Part shown: positions 8,137 through 17,368 of the stretch, piece by piece
Numbering within the stretch: position 1 is the stretch's first letter
Layout of the letters: each line of letters begins with the position of its first letter
Assembly: GCA_030656035.1 (NCBI GenBank)
Contig: JAUSOK010000036.1
Coordinates: 1-36,789 of the forward strand
Direction: 5' to 3'
DNA: 36,789 nt
Source of the DNA: Syntrophales bacterium
GTDB taxonomy: Bacteria > Desulfobacterota > Syntrophia > Syntrophales > Fen-1087
Notes under the pieces: generated by a model
What the model was told of the DNA's origin: nothing
Databases searched by the model: none
Seen by the model: only the letters and a program-made list of their open reading frames with translations
Program-made: the position numbers and the translations under genes

Positions 8137-10254
8137 CTACTCCAGGACGGCGGCGACCTTGAAATAGTTCCCCTTGACCGCAGGGGCGTTCTTAAAGATC
8201 TCGCCTGATTCCGCATAGGGCGACGGGCGCGCGCCGCCCGGTTTTCGCATACGATTCACATCCCCCGCAACGCAAAAGAGCGGCTCCTCATCTCCCTGCC
8301 GCTCGCTGAGCCGCCCGGCAAGACGCATGGCTTCCTTCAGGGCGCCGGCAATCATGGGGCGCTCCTGCTCGCCGACGCCGATGCGCGACACCCAGGCCAG
8401 AGCGTCCACGAGATCGCGCTGCTGATCCGTTCCGGCGGCATTCTTCGCATCTCCCGAACCCAGGAGGCCAAGCTCCTCAAGCTGCTCCCGGCCGACCGGC
8501 GAGGGCGCCTGCGTCAGCGGACAGAAGGCGCTGCGGTTTTTCGGAAAGGCGATGACCTCGCGGATGGACGACGTCCCGAGGATCATGGAGACGACCCGGT
8601 CCATGCCGAGGGCGATGCCGCCGTGAGGGGGGGCGCCATAATCCAGGGCGCGCAGGAAGAACCCGAACTTTTCCTCCACCTCTTGATCTGTCAATCCGAG
8701 GGCCTGAAAGATTTTCCGCTGCACGTCGCGATCGTTGATCCGGATGCTGCCGCCGCCCAGTTCCTCTCCGTTGACGACCACGTCGTAGGCCCGTGAACGC
8801 AGGGACAGAAGCATATCGCGGTCCGACGGGTCGAAGTCCGTCCGGTCGGGGGCGGTAAAAGGGTGATGGCTGGAGGTGATGCCCTCATCCGTGGCCAGGA
8901 AGAGCGGAAAATCCGTGACCCACAGCGGGCTGTAAACGTTTGCGGGAATCAACCCGAGGCGATCGGCCATGTGCAGGCGGAGCTGGCCCAGGACGGATGT
9001 GACCAGATCATAGGAAGCGTCGGCGATCATGACGATCACGTCGCCGGTTTCGGCGCCGAAACGCGCCAGGATGGCCTGCTGCTCCTCCTCGCTGAAAAAC
9101 TGGACAATGTTCGATTCCAGACCGCCTTCCATCACGCGCATCCAGGTCATCCCCTTGGCGCCGAAGCCGGGGACAATTTCCCTGGCATACTCGTTCTGGA
9201 GCACATTCTTGCTGAGCTTTTCCGATTGTCCCTTGATGTTGACGCCCTTGATGCAGCCGCCGCGCTGCAGGATCTGTTTAAAAATGCCATAGGAGGTATT
9301 CCGGAAGATATCCGTGGCCTCAACGAACCGCAGTCCGAAGCGCGTATCCGGACGGTCGGAACCCATGGTATCGATGGCTTCGTCATAGGCCATCCGGGGA
9401 AAAGGACGGGGAAGATCGACGACGGCGACGGCGAACATCCGGACGATGAGCGCTTCCATGAGGTCATAGATAAATCCTTCGTCGATGAAAGACGCCTCCA
9501 GATCGAGCTGTGTAAATTCGGGCTGGCGATTGGGTCGAAGATCCTCGTCCCGGAAACACCGGACAATCTGGAAATACCGTTCATATCCGCTCACCATCAG
9601 GAGCTGCTTGAAAAGCTGGGGCGACTGCGGCAGGGCGTAGAAATTTCCAGGGTGGACGCGGCTGGGCACAAGGTAATCCCGTGCGCCCTCCGGTGTGCTC
9701 TTCGTCAGCATGGGCGTCTCTATCTCGATGAATCCCTGCTCATCGAGGAAGTCGCGAACGACCTTGATAATGCGATGCCGTTTCAGCAGATGACCCTGCA
9801 TCGTGGGGCGTCGCAGATCGAGATAGCGGTATTGCAGCCTCAGATCCTCGCTGACGGCATCGGCGACCCGGTCGCCGGCGCCGGCGACCATTGCCTTTTC
9901 GGAGATGATAAACGGCAGGGCTTCCGATTTGCTCAGAATCGTAAGATCCGTGGCCATGACCTCGATGGATCCGGTATCGAGGTTGGGGTTTTCCGTGCCT
10001 GCGGCCCGTTGCTGGACCCGTCCCCTGATCGCGACGCAAAATTCATTTCTAAGCGTCGAAGCGCTTTTCATGATGGTTTGATCGGCGAATTCGGGGCTGA
10101 AAATCACCTGAACGATGCCGCTGCGATCCCGCAGGTGAATAAAGACCAGCTCCCCGTGATCCCGGAGGGCGTCCACCCATCCCGCCAGAAGAACAGCGCG
10201 GCCCGTGTCCGGGATGCGCAGGCTGCCGCATGGTAATCGATCCTTGTATGTCAT
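8137..10254 (-). CDS. aspS: Aspartyl-tRNA synthetase fused to a C-terminal GatC-like domain
   Basis: Full bacterial AspRS (GWVDALRDHGELVFIHLRDRSG, RPTMQGHLLKRHRIIK, TPEGARDYLVPSR, FRDEDLRPNRQPEFTQLD, GGIALGMDRVVSMILG). It then continues into LVDALAWVSRIGVGEQERPMIAGALKEAM...VNRMRKPGGARPSPYAESGEIFKNAPAVKGNYFKVAAVLE, which is GatC-like. Confidence 0.93.
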   Translation of the reverse strand: MTYKDRLPCGSLRIPDTGRAVLLAGWVDALRDHGELVFIHLRDRSGIVQVIFSPEFADQTIMKSASTLRNEFCVAIRGRVQQRAAGTENPNLDTGSIEVMATDLTILSKSEALPFIISEKAMVAGAGDRVADAVSEDLRLQYRYLDLRRPTMQGHLLKRHRIIKVVRDFLDEQGFIEIETPMLTKSTPEGARDYLVPSRVHPGNFYALPQSPQLFKQLLMVSGYERYFQIVRCFRDEDLRPNRQPEFTQLDLEASFIDEGFIYDLMEALIVRMFAVAVVDLPRPFPRMAYDEAIDTMGSDRPDTRFGLRFVEATDIFRNTSYGIFKQILQRGGCIKGVNIKGQSEKLSKNVLQNEYAREIVPGFGAKGMTWMRVMEGGLESNIVQFFSEEEQQAILARFGAETGDVIVMIADASYDLVTSVLGQLRLHMADRLGLIPANVYSPLWVTDFPLFLATDEGITSSHHPFTAPDRTDFDPSDRDMLLSLRSRAYDVVVNGEELGGGSIRINDRDVQRKIFQALGLTDQEVEEKFGFFLRALDYGAPPHGGIALGMDRVVSMILGTSSIREVIAFPKNRSAFCPLTQAPSPVGREQLEELGLLGSGDAKNAAGTDQQRDLVDALAWVSRIGVGEQERPMIAGALKEAMRLAGRLSERQGDEEPLFCVAGDVNRMRKPGGARPSPYAESGEIFKNAPAVKGNYFKVAAVLE

Positions 10255-10345
10255 TCAATCAAGTCCTTTGTTCGCGATGGGGGACTTCAAACGGATTAAA
10301 AAAAAGGAGACCACTCGGTGATGATATTACTGCCGCGGATTCGGA

Positions 10346-11359
10346 TTAAAGAAATATGCAATTGATGTCACAACTGCTTCCCTTGCCGATCTTTTCGTAA
10401 TGTTCCCTGATCCATGCTTCTGCCTTGCCGCGCCCGTTTTCCATCAGATAACTCAGCCAGCCCCAATCGACATTCAGCTTGCTGCTGCCGTTGTAATGAT
10501 TCATGAGATCGCCGGTACTGATATAATGAATGTTGGTTTTGATCAGCCGACCGTCGTCGTCAAAGCCCTTATCGATGATATTCGTGACAAAACTGATGGC
10601 GCGCATCTCGCGCATCAGGCTGGAATTGAAGCTGATGTCCGTGGCCCTGTCAACGATTTCCGACATCTTCGTGGGCACCCTGTTGTAGTCGATGCTGTCG
10701 ATCTGTATCAGCATGAGGTCCGTACATTGCGTTTGCTCAAAAAGCGGGAACATGGCAGGATTGCCGATATAGCCGCCGTCCCAGTAAAATTCTCCGTTTA
10801 TTTCAACGGCCTGAAACACATGAGGCAGGCAGGCGGACGCACAAACGGCATCCGCCGTTATTTCGGCGTTGTGAAAGATCCTGACCTTGGAAGTGCGGAT
10901 GTTGGTCGCCGTCAGGAAGAGTTTGTGCTTGCGCTCTTTTTGAATGGCATCAAAATCAATGACATCGAGAAGCAAGTCCTTCAAAGTATTTTTCATGAGC
11001 GGATTCCACTGATACGGTGATAGGGATTTGGAAATCATGGAAAAAAACCAGAGAAACGGATTGAAATCGATATTTCCATTGCTCATCATTTTGTCGAGGA
11101 TCGTCGGTTGCAGGGGAGAATATTGCTGCGATTCCGAATTTTTCCGCCAGAACTCGCTTAATACGTCTCTGGCTGCCTCATTTCCCCCCTGAGCCAGCCC
11201 ATAGACCAGACATGCGCCGTTGACCGCTCCGGCGCTGGTGCCGGAGACGCCCACAATTTCCAGGTCCTTTTCCTCAAGCAGGCGATCCAGGACACCCCAT
11301 GTGAAGGCGCCATGCGCCCCACCGCCTTGCAACGCCAGGTTCAACTTCTTTTTTTTCAT
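10346..11359 (-). CDS. Patatin-like phospholipase family protein
   Basis: LALQGGGAHGAFTWGVLD oxyanion motif, GVSGTSAGAVNG nucleophile, DGGYIGN. Confidence 0.92.
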   Translation of the reverse strand: MKKKKLNLALQGGGAHGAFTWGVLDRLLEEKDLEIVGVSGTSAGAVNGACLVYGLAQGGNEAARDVLSEFWRKNSESQQYSPLQPTILDKMMSNGNIDFNPFLWFFSMISKSLSPYQWNPLMKNTLKDLLLDVIDFDAIQKERKHKLFLTATNIRTSKVRIFHNAEITADAVCASACLPHVFQAVEINGEFYWDGGYIGNPAMFPLFEQTQCTDLMLIQIDSIDYNRVPTKMSEIVDRATDISFNSSLMREMRAISFVTNIIDKGFDDDGRLIKTNIHYISTGDLMNHYNGSSKLNVDWGWLSYLMENGRGKAEAWIREHYEKIGKGSSCDINCIFL

Positions 11360-11574
11360 GCTCCGCCTTCGGTTACCCTGTCAAACGAGGGATCAACAAT
11401 CAATTCTGAGCCATTATGCAGGATTGGAAAAGTCCGGCCCCCCTGATGTGATAATCATTTTTCCAGTAAGCCCCTCTTATCAGGATTCCCATCATAAATC
11501 TATCCTAAAACAAATTTATGTCATATGCCGTTTCACGCAACAGGTGTCTTCGGTTTTTCTGAAGGCTTCTCCAT

Positions 11575-12324
11575 CTACGCCGGCACATCCATTCCTTCAA
11601 TAAAGGCCCTCACGTTTTTGCCGAGCACGCCGTGGTTATATCCGCCCTCCAGGATGGCGAAACAGCCCCCATTGTTTTTAACGCCGGCTTCCCGGACCAG
11701 CCGCCCCATATCCTGATAATCCTGCGTGGAAAGGAGCCCCCCCCAGTCGTTGATGTGATTGTCGAAACCGGCGGAGACGCCGATGATGTCGGCGGATTTG
11801 GAGGAAAGCCATTTCTCGACGCTGTTGACATACTCCCTGCGGTTGGATGCAGCGGGATTGTAGAGATCGACATAGCCCCGGCCGCCCAGGATATTGACGT
11901 TGCCGTCGCCAAAATGAAGGTCAAAATCGAGCACGAGCGCGGTCTTGATTTTATTGTCCCGTCTGAGTTTTTCCAGGGCAATGGCCATGTTGTTGAAATA
12001 ACAGAATCCCCAGTAGCTGCTCGCGGAGGCGTGGTGCCCCGGCGGCCGGATCAGCGCGAAGCAGGGCTCGCTCAAGCCGATTTCAGCGGCCTGGATAGCG
12101 CCGCCCGCCGCCAGCGCGGCGATGTCATAGACCCCGTCCCTTTTGACCATGTCGATATGCGAACGGGTATGAATCGCGGTAATATCCTTCTCCGTTGCGG
12201 CAACGGCGTCGATAAAGGTCACCTGGCCCTGGATTTCCTTGAGCACGGCGTCGATGCGGCCTGTCGCCGCAGCGGGGTCCATTGTGTAACTCGGCAAGAA
12301 ATCCTTGTGATAGATCACTTTCAC
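11575..12324 (-). CDS. Histone deacetylase / acetylpolyamine amidohydrolase family protein
   Basis: IRPPGHHA, LVLDFDLHFGDG (DxH), SAGFDNHINDW, LEGGYN. GTG start preceded by GGGAGG. Confidence 0.85.
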   Translation of the reverse strand: MKVIYHKDFLPSYTMDPAAATGRIDAVLKEIQGQVTFIDAVAATEKDITAIHTRSHIDMVKRDGVYDIAALAAGGAIQAAEIGLSEPCFALIRPPGHHASASSYWGFCYFNNMAIALEKLRRDNKIKTALVLDFDLHFGDGNVNILGGRGYVDLYNPAASNRREYVNSVEKWLSSKSADIIGVSAGFDNHINDWGGLLSTQDYQDMGRLVREAGVKNNGGCFAILEGGYNHGVLGKNVRAFIEGMDVPA

Positions 12325-12356
12325 GGCAACACCTCCCGAAAAGAAATTATGCGATT

Positions 12357-12392
12357 TCCCCTCACCCTCGTCTCCTCTCACCGGGGAAGGGG
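12357..12392. repeat. CCCCTC...GAGGGG-type palindromic repeat
   Basis: TCCCCTCACCCTCGTCTCCTCTCACCGGGGAAGGGG. Resembles elements at 17198, 25855 and 26041. Confidence 0.55.
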
Positions 12393-12410
12393 TAAAGACA
12401 CTTCAGCGCC

Positions 12411-12860
12411 TCAATGTACTTTCTTTTTTATGAATCCGATAGCCTGCAGAAGCTTTATCGTATTTTTCGAGACGGGCAGGAGATCGAGATCCGCCGGCAC
12501 CAGCCAGCGCGCGTCGAGGGCGTCGTCGGCGCCCTTCACATCGCCGCTGATGTAATCGGCGGCAACATCGACGATCACAAAGTGGAACCGGATGCGTCCG
12601 CTCTCGGCCCGTTCGAAAAAATCAAAGGCGTAAATGGGTTCCCGCGCCCGGATCGTCACGCCCGTTTCTTCGAGAATTTCCCGCTCCGCCGCCTGCTGGA
12701 GGGTTTCACCCAGATCGAGGGCGCCGCCCGGGATCGCCCATAATCCTTTGCTCGGCGCAACGCCGCGTTTGACCAGAAGAATTTTCCCGTCCCGGATCAC
12801 CACCGCGCCGACGCCGACGACGGGACGGTCAGGGTATTCACGTCTCGACACGCCGCGCAT
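12411..12860 (-). CDS. Nudix hydrolase
   Basis: Nudix box GALDLGETLQQAAEREILEETGV. Confidence 0.92.
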   Translation of the reverse strand: MRGVSRREYPDRPVVGVGAVVIRDGKILLVKRGVAPSKGLWAIPGGALDLGETLQQAAEREILEETGVTIRAREPIYAFDFFERAESGRIRFHFVIVDVAADYISGDVKGADDALDARWLVPADLDLLPVSKNTIKLLQAIGFIKKKVH

Positions 12861-13626
12861 CTCCTTCGATTCTGAATTGAAATTTTGCTGTCACCCAGGG
12901 CTCGGACCCGCCGTTGTAACTCCGTTCCATAAACGTGACGCGCCGATGCCGGTCGACCAGAAGCAGGCTTGAGGAACGGGTGCCGTAAACGGGGCTCGTG
13001 ATGAACATCGACGAGAGGATCCGTTCCCATTCGAGGCCGATGCCTGTATCGGGCAATTGCCGGTCCTCCGGTCTGGTCTGATCCTTCAGGATGGAGAACA
13101 GATCCTCTGGAAAAGGGTCGCCGGTTTGCGACAACAGTGCGCCGAGCCTCTGCTTCCCCCTTTCGACCTTGGACCAGGGGGTATTGAGCAGACTGTTGCT
13201 CAGGCCGTACAGACCGGGCGTTAATTCGATCGTCCCGTTCCGGTTGGAAAAATAATACAGGTGAAACGGATCCCCCAGAATCACGCTGAAACCATTATAT
13301 CGGTCGGCTTGCTTTTCCAGTTTTTTCAGATAGACATCGGTAGTTTCCTGAGAGCAGAGATAATCCTTGACGAGCCAGCCGCGAGAGGGCGCCTGCAATT
13401 TCACGGAAGCCGGGTCGCGGTAATTGGTCAGCGCCGCCATCCTGCCCCCTCGGGTGATTCCCAACCATGTGCCGCCCTCCTTCAGGTCGCGACCGGCCAG
13501 CAGATCGGGTCTGTCTTCCCAGAACGACGCCGGCGCCGACGGCCGATCATAAAACTCGTCGCGATTAGCCGCAAATACAAGCGGGTAAACGGGGTGCTGT
13601 TTATAGGATAAGAGGATCAGGCACAT
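12838..13626 (-). CDS. NRDE family (TANGO2-like) protein
   Basis: MCLILLSYKQHPVYPLVFAANRDEFYDRPSAPASFW...GRDLKEGGTWLGITRGGRMAALTNYRDP. Confidence 0.93.
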   Translation of the reverse strand: MCLILLSYKQHPVYPLVFAANRDEFYDRPSAPASFWEDRPDLLAGRDLKEGGTWLGITRGGRMAALTNYRDPASVKLQAPSRGWLVKDYLCSQETTDVYLKKLEKQADRYNGFSVILGDPFHLYYFSNRNGTIELTPGLYGLSNSLLNTPWSKVERGKQRLGALLSQTGDPFPEDLFSILKDQTRPEDRQLPDTGIGLEWERILSSMFITSPVYGTRSSSLLLVDRHRRVTFMERSYNGGSEPWVTAKFQFRIEGDARRVET

Positions 13627-13664
13627 CGTTGTCTTTCATTACGAGCATCACTTTAAGTCCCCGG

Positions 13665-14453
13665 TCATGAGGTTGCAGATCGCGTCTTGACCAGCTCCAG
13701 AATCCCGGACATCGCCTCCCCCGCCGAATGATTGATGACCACATCGGCGCTGCCGTCATAAGAGGTGGCGTCCCGGTTGATGATCACGAGTCTCGCCCCG
13801 GCATTCTTTGCATACATCGGCATATAGGCGGCCGGATAGACCACGAGCGACGATCCGACAACCATGAGCAGATCACAGTTGCAGGCATGATGCGTGGCTT
13901 GCGAGAGGGTTTCCGGCGGCAGGGACTCTCCGAAAAAGACGACATCAGGCTTCAGGATGCCCCGGCAGCGTTCGCAGGACGGAACGTCATCCGCCGGCCG
14001 GGGCTTCGCCAGAATATCCTCGAGACGATAGGCTTCATGGCAGTCCAGACACCTGAGCCAGTTCATATTGCCGTGCAGTTCATAGACATGTTTCGGATCG
14101 TTGCCCGCCTTCTGGTGCAGGTTGTCGATGTTCTGCGTGATCACACAGCTCAGCTTGCCCAGCTTTTCCAGCTCCGCAATGGCCAGATGCGCCCGGTTCG
14201 GCTCGGCCTGCGTGAAGAGTCCGCCTTCCATGAGGATACGCCACTGTTTCCTTCTTGTTTCCGCGCTGTAGAGAAATCTTTCAATCGTAAAATCTTCGGG
14301 ATCAAATTTCGTCCAGATCCCGCCCGGGCTGCGGAAATCGGGAATGCCGGATTCCGTGCTGACCCCGGCGCCCGTGAATACGACCACCCTGCGGGCCGCG
14401 ACAATCATCGCCGCCACATCCTTCATTTTCTGATTCAAAGAAACATCCTTCAT
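13665..14453 (-). CDS. Sir2 family NAD-dependent protein deacylase
   Basis: VVFTGAGVSTESGIPDFRSPGGIW, TQNIDNLHQKAG, ELHGN, two Cys pairs (CLDC, CERC), VVGSSLVVYPA. Confidence 0.95.
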   Translation of the reverse strand: MKDVSLNQKMKDVAAMIVAARRVVVFTGAGVSTESGIPDFRSPGGIWTKFDPEDFTIERFLYSAETRRKQWRILMEGGLFTQAEPNRAHLAIAELEKLGKLSCVITQNIDNLHQKAGNDPKHVYELHGNMNWLRCLDCHEAYRLEDILAKPRPADDVPSCERCRGILKPDVVFFGESLPPETLSQATHHACNCDLLMVVGSSLVVYPAAYMPMYAKNAGARLVIINRDATSYDGSADVVINHSAGEAMSGILELVKTRSATS

Positions 14454-14616
14454 GTCTTCTCCTGCGGGGAAGAAAAATCGTTTGTAAACGCGAACGTCCT
14501 GCATGATATCAGACGTTTTTCAATATTCTGAGCGAAAGACAAGTTACGATACACGATTTCGGTTAAAAAAACAAAATGAAAAGGATTATCCGCTCAACAG
14601 CAATCCGGATCGACGC

Positions 14617-14870
14617 ATGGAAAACGCGGCCTTATATCAAAGTCCCACTCTTTCCCCTGCGGGGCTTAACGAAGATTTATTGGCAACAGTGCAACAGGGT
14701 TGGAATAAAGAGATCGCTAAAATTCAAAGCCTCGTTGATCAGGGCGCCGACGCCAACTCGTACAGGACAACGGCTGATAATAAATTAAAACCCATTTCTT
14801 ACCCACTCGCTTGGGTGAATAACCAGTTTTTTGAGCCGCGGGCGTTGTCCGTTTTTCGAAGGCTTCATGA
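14617..14870 (+). pseudogene. Possible ankyrin-repeat protein fragment
   Basis: ATVQQGWNKEIAKIQSLVDQGADANSYRTT...YPLAWVNNQFFEPRALSVFRRLHDGG resembles ankyrin repeats. The ORF then runs antisense into the DUF3426 gene, with no intact gene. Confidence 0.4.
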
Positions 14871-14889
14871 CGGTGGAACTTACATACGC

Positions 14890-15732
14890 CTACTGCGGCA
14901 GGCGTTCGACGGCGACGACGGCCACGAAGGTTTTCGCGGCACCGGGCGGTTCTGCGGCCCAGACGATCATGAAGGGAATCCGGCCGCCGGCCATGATCCG
15001 GTCGTTGGGCGCCGTGCTTCCCTCGGGACCGGCCAGCCTTCGGTTCATTTCTTCCTCGCTCAGGGCTGTCAATTCGGCGTCGGACAGCACATGGCCAGCA
15101 TAGGCCCGCTTTTCTCCGAGCCAGTTGTTCTGCGCATCCACGAGCGTGGCCTTCATCTGCAGACGGCCCATGGGATGGCCGGACTCATTGACGGCCACGC
15201 CTTCCACCACGCGCAGATTGCCCGCGAACATGTTGACGACAAAGCGCTGTTTGACCGCTTCGATGCGGATGCCGTCGCCGACGGACGGCAGCTGCGGTGG
15301 TTCCTTTTCAATCCACGGCAGATAAGCCGACCATTCGCTGATCACCTGCCGGCCGAGTTCCGGAAAGGCCAGGAACCCGGCGCCGGCCAGGACAAGCAGC
15401 AACGCCAGCGCATAAGCCAATATCCTCAACCTGCCGGGCGCAGGGCTCTTCCTTGACGCCCCAACGTCTTCGATGTCCTCAATCATGTCCTCAACGTCGT
15501 CCTTGATGACCGGTTCTGCATCGACGCCTTCCTCCGGCTGTGCATCGGGTATGTCCGTTTCGCGGTCGATGTAAATCTCCTCGACATCGGATGCCCCGAC
15601 CGGCGGTGCGAAAGGGTGGCACTGGAAAAATTCGTACTGACAGAGGCCGCAGCGGACCCAGACGCCCTCTTCGCGCATGAGCGCATCGTCAAAGCGGAAT
15701 TTTGCCGAACACTGGCTGCACTGGATGATCAT
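14890..15732 (-). CDS. Zinc-ribbon (MJ0042-type) / DUF3426-like membrane protein
   Basis: MIIQCSQCSAKFRFDDALMREEGVWVRCGLCQYEF zinc ribbon, acidic linker, one TM segment, C-terminal DUF3426-like domain. Confidence 0.8.
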   Translation of the reverse strand: MIIQCSQCSAKFRFDDALMREEGVWVRCGLCQYEFFQCHPFAPPVGASDVEEIYIDRETDIPDAQPEEGVDAEPVIKDDVEDMIEDIEDVGASRKSPAPGRLRILAYALALLLVLAGAGFLAFPELGRQVISEWSAYLPWIEKEPPQLPSVGDGIRIEAVKQRFVVNMFAGNLRVVEGVAVNESGHPMGRLQMKATLVDAQNNWLGEKRAYAGHVLSDAELTALSEEEMNRRLAGPEGSTAPNDRIMAGGRIPFMIVWAAEPPGAAKTFVAVVAVERLPQ

Positions 15733-15744
15733 GCTCCCTCTCCT

Positions 15745-16260
15745 CTATTCCTTCATAATACAGACATCGGGCAGCGACCGGCCCTGCTCGTCGAAATCCA
15801 GGCCGTAGCCCACGACGAAGCCGTCGTCAATGTCAAAGCCCGTGTAATCCGCCGTGAACGGGACCTTCCGCCGCGCCTTTTTATCGAGAAAGACACAGAC
15901 TTTCAGCGAGCGGGGCCCCCTTTTCTTCAGGGTCTCAACGAGAAAAGACAGCGTCAGGCCCGTATCCACGATATCTTCCACAATCAGCACATCCCGGTCG
16001 GCGATGGACAGGCCGATATCTTTACTGATGACCACGTCCCCGGAACTGACGGTCCCGCTGCCGTAACTGGCCAGTTGTGTAAAATCGACCTTGCAGGGAA
16101 CATTCAGGGCCCGGATCAGGTCGGCCATGAAAATAAAGGCGCCTTTGAGTATCCCCACAACGATCAGCTCCCCTCCGGCATAGTCGCGGGATATCTCATC
16201 GGCCAGCTCCCGGACGCGCCGGTCGATCTCTTCTCTCGAAAAAAGCACTTCCCTGTTCAT
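15745..16260 (-). CDS. hpt: Hypoxanthine phosphoribosyltransferase
   Basis: VGILKGAFIFMADLIRAL, DVLIVEDIVDTGLTL PRPP motif, VPFTADYTGFDIDDGFVVGYGLD. Confidence 0.95.
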   Translation of the reverse strand: MNREVLFSREEIDRRVRELADEISRDYAGGELIVVGILKGAFIFMADLIRALNVPCKVDFTQLASYGSGTVSSGDVVISKDIGLSIADRDVLIVEDIVDTGLTLSFLVETLKKRGPRSLKVCVFLDKKARRKVPFTADYTGFDIDDGFVVGYGLDFDEQGRSLPDVCIMKE

Positions 16261-16272
16261 GGATCTCGTTGG

Positions 16273-16297
16273 GGGGACACGACTGCGTCATGTCCCC
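16273..16297. repeat. 25-bp near-palindromic repeat, copy 3
   Basis: GGGGACACGACTGCGTCATGTCCCC, one mismatch to the copy at 6877. Confidence 0.9.
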
Positions 16298-16385
16298 CTG
16301 CTCCTCCTGTATGTGATTTGACCATGTAACTGAGCGGCTATGGCCTGTCAAGAAAAATTGAAAACTGTCGTCTTCGTTCGGCCCT

Positions 16386-17186
16386 TCACCAATTTTCGAT
16401 GAATTCGTCGATGCCGGCCTGAATCAGACGCTCCGCGGCAGTCAGCGCTTCCCGGCTCGTGAACTCCGAAGACAGGCTTAAGAATATCCTGTCGAATCGC
16501 GACGGCTCGCAGCCCAGCCTTTCATAATCAATATGTTTGATCATATACTGGGAACCGTCAAAGTAGTATTTGCCCAGCCGGTTGACGGCGGGCGATCGGA
16601 ACGGCCAGGTCAGCTTGAATGCAAAAAACCGCCGCGCCGCTTCCCGCAACGGGCCGTTCTGAAAACGCTCCGGCGCAGGCGCCTCGCAGACGCCGTCGCT
16701 GATCAGGCGGAAATAGGTCTTGACGAGGTCGATGTCCGTCAGGCAGAGGCCGTAGAGATACCAGTCGTCGAAGATATGCAGCAGCGCCAGCTTCTCCTGG
16801 CGCGAAATGTAATGATAACTGGGGCAGAAGTGCCCATCGCAGAGTTCCCTGCCGTAGAAAGAGACGCCCCGCAGGTCGGCCCCGTCATTTTGAAGCGGAT
16901 GCAGCAGGCAGCCCACGCGTTTTTCTTCCGGGTCGAGAAAACCGATATACTCGCAGCAGTAGATCACTTCATAGCGCTTTGCCTGGTCTTCCGCCTGCCG
17001 GGTCTGCTCGGAAAAGGCAGGAAGGTCTTCGCTCCCGCGGACGCTTGCATGGAAGCGGGCCGTGCGCGTGCGCAGCCGGCCCACGAGCGACGCCCGCGTG
17101 CCGTCGGCATAGTTATAGAGGCCGCAGCAGGCCCCGCAGGACTTGCCGGCATCGGGCTGGCACAGATGGACGAATGGGTCGTTCAT
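16386..17186 (-). CDS. Conserved cysteine-rich protein of unknown function
   Basis: SCGACCGLYN, YCCEYIGFLDP...GCLLHP, LCDGHFCPSYH. Cys clusters suggest metal or Fe-S binding. Confidence 0.65.
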   Translation of the reverse strand: MNDPFVHLCQPDAGKSCGACCGLYNYADGTRASLVGRLRTRTARFHASVRGSEDLPAFSEQTRQAEDQAKRYEVIYCCEYIGFLDPEEKRVGCLLHPLQNDGADLRGVSFYGRELCDGHFCPSYHYISRQEKLALLHIFDDWYLYGLCLTDIDLVKTYFRLISDGVCEAPAPERFQNGPLREAARRFFAFKLTWPFRSPAVNRLGKYYFDGSQYMIKHIDYERLGCEPSRFDRIFLSLSSEFTSREALTAAERLIQAGIDEFIENW

Positions 17187-17197
17187 GCCGGGGAAAT

Positions 17198-17232
17198 CCC
17201 CTCCTCTTCATCCCCTCTCGCCGGGGGAGGAG
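17198..17232. repeat. CCCCTC...GAGGAG-type palindromic repeat
   Basis: TCCCCTCCTCTTCATCCCCTCTCGCCGGGGGAGGA, related to the copies at 25855 and 26041. Confidence 0.6.
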
Positions 17233-17368
17233 AAAAATTGAGATATTGTCCCGTCATTGCATGCCCGGCGGATTCCATCGGCGCGGCATGACGGGCTGAT
17301 GCGGGGGCATGGGCTTTATATTGCGGATGGGGTTGCAGGTCAAGATCAAAGATGATAAAGGTCAGGCC

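Noticed and set aside
8863-10236. 457-aa plus-strand ORF
   Set aside because: Shadow ORF antisense to aspS.
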